Assembly (NCBI GenBank): GCA_019359635.1
Contig: JAHHGY010000021.1
Span: 1-53,050 of the forward strand
Direction of reading: 5' to 3'
DNA from: Chroococcus sp. CMT-3BRIN-NPC107
Lineage (GTDB): Bacteria; Cyanobacteriota; Cyanobacteriia; Cyanobacteriales; Chroococcidiopsidaceae
Length of the DNA: 53,050 bases
Part shown: positions 46,262 through 53,050 of the stretch, one piece after another
Layout of the letters: every line of letters begins with the position of its first letter
Position numbering within the stretch: position 1 is the first letter of the stretch
Made by a program: the position numbers and the translations under genes
The notes under the pieces: model-generated
Seen by the model: only the letters and a program-made list of their open reading frames with translations
What the model was told of the DNA's origin: nothing
Databases searched by the model: none

Positions 46262-46540
46262 TTACTCATCTGTAGCAAGAATTAAATTCAATACATTCAA
46301 TTGATTAGAACTTAGCAGATAATTACTTGTAAAAATTTTATTCCTCATTTCATTTAGGATGTATTTTGTAAAAACAATGAAAGGAGAATCTGAGTATTTA
46401 TCACCTATAGGTAAAATAATACATCCAGGATAAAGAGCTTGGACGTATTGTTTTAAAATATTTTTAAAACATTTATCTTCTGATTCTTCGGAATCGCTCA
46501 AGTATTTTTTAATTTCTTCGCTACTGATAAAAGCAAACAA
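46262..46540 (-). CDS. Hypothetical protein abutting the repeat
   Basis: An acidic 92-residue product (MFAFISSEEIKKYLSDSEES...) read from a TTG at 46540. I do not recognise it. The TTG lies one base from the edge of the 80-bp repeat, and the frame stays open into that repeat, so the gene may have lost its 5' end to the element. No ribosome-binding site is visible. Confidence 0.4.
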   Translation of the reverse strand: MFAFISSEEIKKYLSDSEESEDKCFKNILKQYVQALYPGCIILPIGDKYSDSPFIVFTKYILNEMRNKIFTSNYLLSSNQLNVLNLILATDE

Positions 46541-46541
46541 G

Positions 46542-46621
46542 TAAGGACTAAAAACCTCTGAGGCGGGAGTTGCGATTATGTAACTAATCTAAAGATTTGA
46601 TGAATAAAGAGAACTCGCTCT
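46542..46621 (-). repeat. 80-bp dispersed repeat, copy 2
   Basis: Reverse complement of 12634-12713 with about four mismatches. Outside these limits the two places are unrelated. It covers the last codons (SLFIKSLD, TAG) of the short frame at 46584-46802 and the base pairs next to the hypothetical gene at 46540. It marks one end of a decayed mobile element. Confidence 0.75.
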
Positions 46622-46802
46622 TTGAGAGCTTTATTTGGGACTGCCAAAACTTGTCCTGTTGCGATTGTCGCCAGTTGATAATGTTATCGCCTCGGATAGT
46701 TAGCCGTGCCGTGTGGAAGCAGCCAAAATCCATTGGTGGCTTGACTAATTTTTGCCACACAACCAAAAAATTGGCAAAGCTTGTACGAAGCGTATCCAGC
46801 AC
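46584..46802 (-). pseudogene. Fragment of a possible transposase, shares tail with copy 1
   Basis: A 72-codon frame (GTG start) ending RLTIRGDNIINW ... SEFSLFIKSLD. The last ~12 codons lie in the 80-bp repeat, so the tail is shared with the 12.6-kb copy. It is in the same frame as the upstream pentapeptide gene, following its TAG by one codon. I suspect the tail of an insertion-sequence transposase, but I cannot name the family. Confidence 0.4.
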
Positions 46803-46805
46803 TGT

Positions 46806-47315
46806 CTAGCCTAGGATTGCTCCCCTTAAGTTTGCCCCCGTCAGGTCAGTACCACTCAAATTAGCATCGTTCAAATCTGCTGCCGTTAGGTCGGCGTTGC
46901 GGAGATTTGCACCGCTCAAATTAGCTTTCTGCAACTTTGCCCAACCTAAATTAATTTGACTCAAATTTAGATTACTCAAATCGGCCCCGATCAAATTAGC
47001 GTTGATGAAATGCCTATCCCCCACGGCATAACGTTGTTTTAAGACTTCAACGCTCAACCTTGGTAATAGAGTGCAGGATTTACCTAAATAACACCATTTA
47101 GCTCCAACTATTTTGGCAGCAGTCTCGATTGCTATTTCATCTACTACAGATAGTGAAACACTATTACAATTATCCCATTGACCGCCAATTATAAAAGCAA
47201 CATCCTCGGCTGCGTAGCTTGAATCGAATAAAAGAGTATGGTATTGTTTATATCCATTGCTTAAGCTACTAACACTGCCAGTGAGCAACAACAATTTTTG
47301 CCATAAATCTTTCAT
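46806..47315 (-). CDS. Pentapeptide-repeat protein with N-terminal domain
   Basis: A 169-residue protein. The first ~85 residues ([20 protein letters not shown]...[12 protein letters not shown]) form a separate region; the repeat leader [19 protein letters not shown] starts at about 90, and about 13 pentapeptide repeats run to the end ([14 protein letters not shown]..., ANLRGAILG). The repeats resemble the protein at 45772. The TAG stop is followed in frame by a 73-codon open stretch that could be a lost extension or a neighbouring fragment. Confidence 0.78.
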   Translation of the reverse strand: MKDLWQKLLLLTGSVSSLSNGYKQYHTLLFDSSYAAEDVAFIIGGQWDNCNSVSLSVVDEIAIETAAKIVGAKWCYLGKSCTLLPRLSVEVLKQRYAVGDRHFINANLIGADLSNLNLSQINLGWAKLQKANLSGANLRNADLTAADLNDANLSGTDLTGANLRGAILG

Positions 47316-47518
47316 GCTCTAGAACCTCTGCTTTTTGGCAAGCGATCGCCTAAGTCTTTTCTCTCTACCATTTTAGCGACAAGAATAACCAAGGCTTGTA
47401 AGAACCGCCCTTCAGTAAATTATAAGTTCTTGAATGACGAACATTCGAGCGCCTTTAAGCAAACCGCCCTCGGCATCGCGCTATCGTGAAAAAGAGTCAA
47501 CCAGGCAGTTAGCATTCT

Positions 47519-48184
47519 ATGGCAACGTATTTAGTTACAGGAGCAAATCGTGGCATTGGCTACGAATATTGCCGTCAACTCCAAGGGCGAGGAGATAGGG
47601 CGATCGCCGTTTGTCGAACGGCAACCGAAGAATTAAAGGCGTTAGGAGTGCAAGTAGAAGAAGGCATCAACGTAACTTCTGATGCTGCGGTTGCTGCCTT
47701 GCAAGAGCGCTTGGCAGAAACCCAAATTGATGTATTAATTAATAATGCTGGAATTATCAAGGGCGTAACGCTAGAGCAACTTGACTTTGATAGTATCCGA
47801 GAACAGTTTGAAGTTAATGCTTTAAGTGCATTGCGAGTCACTCAGGTATTGCTTCCCCGAATTAAGGCAGGTGGGAAGGTGGCAATAATGACTAGCCGTA
47901 TGGGTTCGATAGCTGATAATACGTCAGGCAGTTCTTACGGCTATCGGATGTCTAAAGTAGCGCTATCAATGGCAGGCAAGTCGCTTTCTCACGATCTCAA
48001 ACCACGGGGTATTGCGGTGGCTATTTTGCACCCAGGTTTAGTTCAAACTAGGATGACCAAATTCACAGCAAACGGCATCACACCGGAGGAATCGGTACGA
48101 GGTTTGTTAGCCCAAATTGATAAGTTGACGTTAGAGAATACAGGAACTTTTTGGCACAGCAATGGAGAGGTTCTCCCTTGGTAG
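47519..48184 (+). CDS. Short-chain dehydrogenase/reductase
   Basis: A 221-residue classical SDR. The nucleotide motif is VTGANRGIGYEY (TGxxxGIG), the structural motif INNAGII, the catalytic Ser is in MTSRMGS, and YxxxK is YRMSK. The product is a soluble NAD(P)H-dependent oxidoreductase similar to the carbonyl reductase/CsgA-like group; the substrate is unknown. Confidence 0.9.
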   Translation: MATYLVTGANRGIGYEYCRQLQGRGDRAIAVCRTATEELKALGVQVEEGINVTSDAAVAALQERLAETQIDVLINNAGIIKGVTLEQLDFDSIREQFEVNALSALRVTQVLLPRIKAGGKVAIMTSRMGSIADNTSGSSYGYRMSKVALSMAGKSLSHDLKPRGIAVAILHPGLVQTRMTKFTANGITPEESVRGLLAQIDKLTLENTGTFWHSNGEVLPW

Positions 48185-48431
48185 TATGTTGCTTTGCTTG
48201 GTAATGGGTAGGAGCTTTTTAATATCAATACAGGTTTGGTCTGGACAACTAACACCTTCTAACCACTATTAACCAAAAGTAGTTCTAAGTTTAGAAATAC
48301 CTTTGTTGGCGGGGAATTATTTATTGCTCCTCAATCTGGTCTGCATTAATACAATTTAGTAGAAATTTGTGCCTTAGAATACTTCTGACTGATGTTGAAA
48401 ATTCAAGTAGAAATCAGTCAAGTTTAGTTTT

Positions 48432-49109
48432 ATGCAATGGCTCCGTCGGCTAAGTATTAAGTCAAAACTAATTGTAATGCTGCTAACGGTTAGCAGTTGT
48501 TCTATTTTAGTTACTGCTTATCTGGGCTACCGTAGCGGGCAATCTAACCTAACAAGTCGCGTTTTTAGTCAACTTACCAGTTTGCGATCGTCTAAAGCCG
48601 ATCAAATTGAATCTTATTTCAAAACTGTACGCAACCATATCCAAACTTTGAGCGAAGATCCGACGATTGTGACAGCAACCAGTGAATTTACCAGCACTTA
48701 CCGCCAGCTTGAAACGGTGAAAATTCCCCCAGCATTTAACCAAAAACTAACCGCCTATTACCGGGATGAATTTTTACCTAAATTAGCCAAAACAGAGCAG
48801 GGTTCGCCATTGCTAAACTCGTTTTTGCCAGATAGTGCAGCTAGTTTTTATCTTCAGTATCACTACATTGCCGCAAACCCCAACCCTATTGGTAAAAAAA
48901 ATTTATTAAATGTTGCTCTTGATAGCAGTAATTACAGCCGCATTCATGCCCGTTATCACCCAATTTTTCACAACATTATCAAAAAATTTGGCTACTACGA
49001 TATGTTCTTTATTAATGCCCAAGGCAGGGTAGTGTATACCGTTTATAAGGAAACAGACTTTGCTACCAACCTGACTAATGGAGCTTACAGCGAGAGTAAT
49101 TTGGCTTGA
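48432..49109 (+). pseudogene. Adenylate cyclase sensor, 5' part before TGA
   Basis: This is the first 225 codons of a membrane-bound class III cyclase. A transmembrane helix (about 12-33, KLIVMLLTVSSCSILVTAYL) is followed by a dCache-like extracytoplasmic sensor (HIQTLSEDP, YYDMFFINAQGRVVYTVYKE). The frame meets TGA at 49107-49109 and goes on in the same frame as LVAQVRRANKTNYARI. CGA (Arg) to TGA is one plausible single change. Together with the 3' part the ancestor has about 702 residues. Unless the stop is a sequence error, only the sensor piece is made. Confidence 0.82.
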
Positions 49110-50540
49110 TTGGTGGCTCAGGTGCGGCGGGCAAACAAAACAAACTATGCCAGAATTATTGATTTTGAAGGTTATGTTCCCTCCTATGGCGCACATGCAA
49201 CCTTTATCGCCGCTCCCATTTTCGCTCGCTCAAAATTTATTGGCGTTTTAGCAGTGCAATTGCCAGTAGATGAAATTAATAATGTCATGACAGGAAACCG
49301 CAATTGGGAAAGCGACGGTTTGGGGAAAACTGGAGAAACTTATTTAGTAGGACAAGATTATTTAATGCGATCGGTGTCCCGGTTTTTGGTGGAAACACCG
49401 GAGGAATATTTGCAAACATTGCGAAGTCTGGGGACGAAAGAACCAACAATTGCCCGGATTCGCCAATACAATACTTCGATTTTGGAGCAGAAAGTTCGCA
49501 CCCAAGGAGTTGAGACAGCTTTAACAGGCAAGCAAGGAACGCAGATTATTCGAGATTATCGCAATATTCCGGTGTTGAGTTCCTACGCACCTTTAAAAAT
49601 TGGCGAATTAGATTGGGTAATTTTGTCAGAAATCGATTTAACTGAAGCTTACGCGCCAATTAAATCTTTTGATCGTCAACTATTAGTTTCAGCAACTTTG
49701 TTGATGCTGCTAGTAACGCTACTGGCAATGGGACTTGCTTATTTTTTTGTCAAACCAATTAATCAGTTAATTGAAAATGCCCGTAAGGTAGAAGCCGGAC
49801 AACTAAATGCGATCGCACCAATGGATACTAATGATGAATTTGGAGAACTCGCGCGCTCTTTTAATGCAATGGTGCAAAGTTTACGCGCTCAAAACAGCCT
49901 AGTGGAGGAAAAAAATCAGGAAAACGAACGACTGCTATTGAGTATTTTTCCGGCGGCGATCGCCAAGCGTCTCAAAAGTGGCGAAAAAAATATTGCTGAA
50001 AGTGCGTCTAATGTTGCCGTTCTATTCTCCGATTTGACAGGTTTTGCCAAGCTTTCTGACTCGCTAACAGCCCACGAAACTGTCGGTATTTTAAACGATT
50101 TGGTGAGTTCCTTTGACGAAGCTGCCGAGCGCTACGGTATCGAAAAAATTAAAACAATTGGCGATAGCTACATGGCAGTATGCGGGCTTTCTGTACCCTA
50201 CTTAGATCATGACAAACGAGCGATTGATTTTGCCCTGGAAATGCTAAAAATTGTGCGGCGCTTTAACCACGAACGCGGATTTGAATTAAATGTCAGTGTT
50301 GGGATCAATTCCGGCGATACAGTAGCGGGAATTGTCGGCAAAAACAAGTTTATTTATGACGTTTGGGGCGACACCATCAATATTGCTAGTGCCTTGAAAT
50401 CAGCTTGTCCGCCGGGATCTATTTTAGTTTCTGAAGACGTGCATAATCATTTGTACGATCTCTACAAATTTGAGCCGATGGAGGCGACAGTAGAAAACGG
50501 CAAGGAACCATTAAAAGCATGGCGGTTGAGAAGCATTTAA
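49110..50540 (+). pseudogene. Adenylate cyclase, 3' part with catalytic domain
   Basis: Continuation of the same frame: rest of the sensor (about 1-185), second transmembrane helix (190-212), HAMP (213-265) and class III cyclase (about 300-470). Metal Asps are in FSDLTGF (308) and IGDSYMA (352). Adenine-selecting residues are Lys348 (EKIKTIG) and Asp417 (IYDVWG), so ATP is the likely substrate. Asn424 is present, but four residues on, where the transition-state Arg is expected, there is Ala (NIASALKS). Activity may be low even if the stop were an error. A mechanosensitive-type channel follows by 24 bp. Confidence 0.82.
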
Positions 50541-50564
50541 TTACTTACAGGGAGGCTGAGAATT

Positions 50565-51635
50565 TTGTTCCAAGGTTCTGCTAATTATTCCTTTGCTTGG
50601 GCGATCGCTCTAGTCGTTAGCTTTCCATTGCTTGTTATTGGGCTTGGAGAACTAATTTATCGCCTGCAACGACAAGCAAAACCCTTAGCTGATACTTTAC
50701 GGGCGGTTCGCAATCTGGTATTGCCTGTATTTGTTTTTATGCTGTTTGGGCAATACGTACTCAATCTTCCTTCTAGCAATGTATTAATTAAAAGTATCCA
50801 AACGCTGTTTTGGCTTTGTATCATCCATGCCGCTCTTAGTTTGCTCAATACCATTTTATTTGGGCAGGCAAGGGGCGATACTTGGCGCTCTAGAGTTCCT
50901 AAACTGCTAATCGACCTGTTTCGGCTATTTTTGGTATTGGTAGGGGGTGCGATCGTCTTAGCGACGGTGTGGAATGCAGATTTAGCCGGAGTTGTTACAG
51001 CTTTGGGTGTTAGTTCAATTGTGATTGGTTTAGCACTGCAAGATACCTTGGGCAGCGTGACATCGGGAATTGCCCTCTTATTTGAGCGTCCCTTTACGGT
51101 AGGAGACTGGCTGCGGGTTGGCGATTTGGTCGGGCAAGTAATTGATATCAACTGGCGGGCTGTTCGCCTACAGACCTTTGAACGGGAGATGGTGATTATT
51201 CCTCACAAACTAATTAGCGGCGAAATTATCCGCAACTTTAGCCAACCGTTACGCCTCCACGCCGAACGCATCCGTATTGGCTTCTCCTACGACGATCCGC
51301 CAAATTTGGCTAAACAAGTGCTACACGCTACAGCCTTAGAAACCCAAGGAATTTTATTACAACCAGAACCGCAGATTTTTACAATTTCCTACGACGATTC
51401 GGCAATTACTTATGAAGTTAAATTTTTTATTGAAGACTATGGCGACTTAGAAGAAATCCGCGATCGCTTTATGAGCCGTGTATGGTATGCTGCCCAACGC
51501 AATAATCTAACAATTCCTTTCGCGATTCGCACCCTTTATAACTTTCATGGGCCCACCTCTCGCAATGAAGGGACTTCTAAAAAATTTACCGAGAGTTTGC
51601 AATCTATTCCAGCTTTTGTCCCGCTCAATCCATGA
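50565..51635 (+). CDS. MscS-type channel, cyclic-nucleotide-gated family
   Basis: A 356-residue MscS protein with five or so membrane helices; the pore helix is GVVTALGVSSIVIGLALQDT, then GSVTSGIALLFERPFTVGDW. The start is a TTG with GGGAGG about 10 bp upstream. It ends at a TGA (51633-51635) in the middle of what looks like a linker; the frame goes on into a cyclic-nucleotide-binding domain. Fusions of MscS with such a domain form the bCNG channel family. Placement after an adenylate cyclase gene supports a cAMP-gated ion channel. The truncated product could still be an ungated channel. Confidence 0.85.
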   Translation: MFQGSANYSFAWAIALVVSFPLLVIGLGELIYRLQRQAKPLADTLRAVRNLVLPVFVFMLFGQYVLNLPSSNVLIKSIQTLFWLCIIHAALSLLNTILFGQARGDTWRSRVPKLLIDLFRLFLVLVGGAIVLATVWNADLAGVVTALGVSSIVIGLALQDTLGSVTSGIALLFERPFTVGDWLRVGDLVGQVIDINWRAVRLQTFEREMVIIPHKLISGEIIRNFSQPLRLHAERIRIGFSYDDPPNLAKQVLHATALETQGILLQPEPQIFTISYDDSAITYEVKFFIEDYGDLEEIRDRFMSRVWYAAQRNNLTIPFAIRTLYNFHGPTSRNEGTSKKFTESLQSIPAFVPLNP

Positions 51636-52037
51636 GAAAATCCCAAAACCTTGTCTGAAGGCATCACCCTTAAGCATTTTGGTATCGGCGAACAAGTTGT
51701 GCGCCAGGGACACATCAGCAATGCTTTGTACATTGTAGTTTCAGGGCAGGCGGTGATGACTGTAACCGATAAAACAGGAGAAACCCAAGAAGTTTTACCC
51801 CTAAAGGCGGGAGAGTTCTTTGGTGAAATGACACTCTTTTCTGGCGAACTTAGTCCTATATCAGTAACGGCGGTAGATGACCTAGAAGTAATGATGATTT
51901 CTGCCGTTATTGTCAATCAAATGATTGAGCGTCAACCAAACTTTGCTCGTGAGATCAGCCAGATCCTTGAACTGCGCCGCCGGGCTGTTCATTTGGTCAA
52001 TCAAACAGGCGCTAATTCCCAACCTATCAATTTTTAA
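51636..52037 (+). pseudogene. Cyclic-nucleotide-binding domain cut off from the channel
   Basis: In the same frame as the channel gene and directly after its TGA. The domain (about 125 residues) reads LKHFGIGEQVVRQGHISNAL, YIVVSGQAVMTV, then the phosphate cassette AGEFFGEMTLFSGELSPISV. The usual Arg of the cassette is missing (SPISVTA in place of PRTA/SATV), so binding may be altered. A TTG at 51651 could start a free protein, but no ribosome site is visible. I read this as the lost tail of the channel. C-terminal helices run to NQTGANSQP. Confidence 0.75.
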
Positions 52038-52283
52038 TCGTAATTGTGCGAGGCGATCGCCTAGAAAACTGTCACCAGAGCTAAATTGATTACTAATTTG
52101 CGCTCTAAACTACAACTTTAAACCTTTAAATAAAGCTAATCTAAGCAGAGTTACAAGCAAAGATTCATGAGTATAAAATAATTGATGCTTAAATTAATTG
52201 AGGCAATTTAAACTTTAGTGTTAGTTACCAGCAAGTTTGGGGAATACTAATAACTAATTCGTCACTTTGCCAAAACACTACCC

Positions 52284-52622
52284 ATGAACGCATCTCAAAT
52301 GTTTGCTTTAGAAACCTTCTTAGAACGCAATTACTTTACTCCTGACGAGGATGGCACAATTGCTATTATAGGATGCGAATCTTTTTCAACTTATCTAACC
52401 AACTCAGAGGAAGAAACCTACTGCTTCTCTTTGTATCTGGGAGATACAGTAAGTTATGAATTTTTTAAGATAGACGAAGATTATAACTGGGAGGAAGAAG
52501 GTTTAGAAGATAGAATAACTAAAGTTGATTCTCTCAAGCAACTTTTTGAAGATTTTGCGGGGTTAACTGTAGATATGACTCTCGAAGATACAGAAAGTAC
52601 TGACGAGGAATCAGAAAGTTAA
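52284..52622 (+). CDS. Small acidic hypothetical protein
   Basis: A 112-residue soluble, strongly acidic protein (FFKIDEDYNWEEEGLEDRIT, ending LEDTESTDEESES). I do not recognise it. A strong terminator follows 11 bp after the stop, so it is probably expressed. It starts with ATG about 245 bp after the previous gene, in a region otherwise empty. Confidence 0.6.
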   Translation: MNASQMFALETFLERNYFTPDEDGTIAIIGCESFSTYLTNSEEETYCFSLYLGDTVSYEFFKIDEDYNWEEEGLEDRITKVDSLKQLFEDFAGLTVDMTLEDTESTDEESES

Positions 52623-52633
52623 TAACGTTTTCA

Positions 52634-52676
52634 TGAAAACCTCATTCAAAACTTAGTTTTGAATGAGGTTTTCATA
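52634..52676 (+). terminator. Strong rho-independent-type terminator
   Basis: A perfect 20-bp stem (ATGAAAACCTCATTCAAAAC and its exact complement) closes on a TTA loop, followed by an ATTTTATTT stretch. It lies right after the acidic-protein gene. Confidence 0.82.
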
Positions 52677-53050
52677 TTTTATTTAAAAATACTCTAGCTT
52701 TGCTCTATAAATGTCAACAATTCGGCTTCAAAATACGTTCCGCGTACTACGACGTTGAGTGTATAGTTTTAGAAATTGAGAATCGTTTAACTATCCATTA
52801 CTAATTCAGCAACACTCGTTTTTGATTAAAAAACTCTCTTAACTTGCCTAATTTTTCAATGCTAAAAAGATAGGCAATCTTTTTATATAAATCTATGGGT
52901 TGCTGCTTTACATTAAGAATCTCAACCAATACTTCTTGGTTAAGGGTTAAGCAGTATTAGTAATAGAAAAAACTGGCGGTGTTCGGATGAATCCTGCACC
53001 TCTGTGAACCGACTTTTTGGATGAAAACTTCGAGCGTGGCTTTTTGACAA
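52677..53050. other. AT-rich stretch, no supported gene
   Basis: No complete gene is visible in these 374 bases. On the minus strand a frame is open from about 52955 to a TAG at 52801-52803 and reads LNVKQQPIDLYKKIAYLFSI, then EKLGKLREFFNQKRVLLN. It has no good start and may be the tail of a gene. The last ~70 bases (from about 52980) are less AT-rich and could be the edge of another gene or element. Confidence 0.4.

Noticed and set aside
45215-51635. TGA read as an amino acid (recoding or selenocysteine) in three genes
   Set aside because: Several intact genes here end normally in TGA, such as ktrA and the XRE gene, and no SECIS-like structure is apparent; mutation or sequence error is simpler.

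Overview
The window is chromosomal DNA from a cyanobacterium. It carries many HIP1 octamers (GCGATCGC) and cyanobacterial signature genes: the CO2-uptake NDH-1MS operon, ferredoxin-thioredoxin reductase variable chain, tocopherol biosynthesis genes, a cyanobacterial-type Hfq and a Synechococcus-type long Argonaute. I cannot fix the species. There are no rRNA or tRNA genes and no CRISPR array that I can see.

Layout. 0-4 kb: RNase Z, two small conserved proteins, ftrV, and an NfeD/SPFH membrane pair. 4-10 kb (minus strand): ndhF3, a Tat-type beta-carbonic anhydrase, ndhD3, cupA and cupS (a fasciclin protein), forming the inducible CO2-hydration complex with an extra carbonic anhydrase inside the operon. 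10-14 kb: zur-like regulator, purS-purQ, a Uma2 nuclease with a broken paralogue, dapF, hfq. 14-19 kb: a very large DUF4132/DUF5724-type protein split by a frameshift, with a small partner gene. 19-21 kb: hpt and gamma-tocopherol methyltransferase. 21-23 kb: ktrB-ktrA potassium uptake. 23-27 kb: a metal-related block with a TauE/SafE-ferric-reductase fusion, a His-started secreted protein, and, facing them, a cobalamin riboswitch followed by cbtB and an unknown membrane protein. 27-35 kb: ABC exporter, flavin reductase, a giant TPR-CHAT protein, coaD with an overlapping coiled-coil gene. 35-37.3 kb: an AAA ATPase plus TOPRIM protein module of defence type. 37-41 kb: cysS, a His-rich COG0523 GTPase, a haem-oxygenase-like protein. 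41-46 kb: a prokaryotic Argonaute with a Cas4-like nuclease, divergent from an XRE-ImmA pair. 46-47 kb: pentapeptide-repeat genes around a repeated mobile fragment. 47.5-53 kb: SDR enzyme, adenylate cyclase, a cyclic-nucleotide-gated MscS-type channel, and a small acidic protein.

The most striking property is gene decay concentrated in accessory systems. The DUF4132 gene, the AAA ATPase, the Argonaute and its nuclease each carry one frameshift. The ImmA protease, the cyclase and the MscS-CNBD channel each carry one in-frame TGA. The TOPRIM gene is cut by a 173-bp element with 15-bp inverted repeats and a TTAT duplication; removing it restores an uninterrupted reading frame. Housekeeping genes between them are intact, so this looks like real erosion of defence and signalling modules rather than uniformly poor sequence, although single-base errors cannot be excluded without reads.
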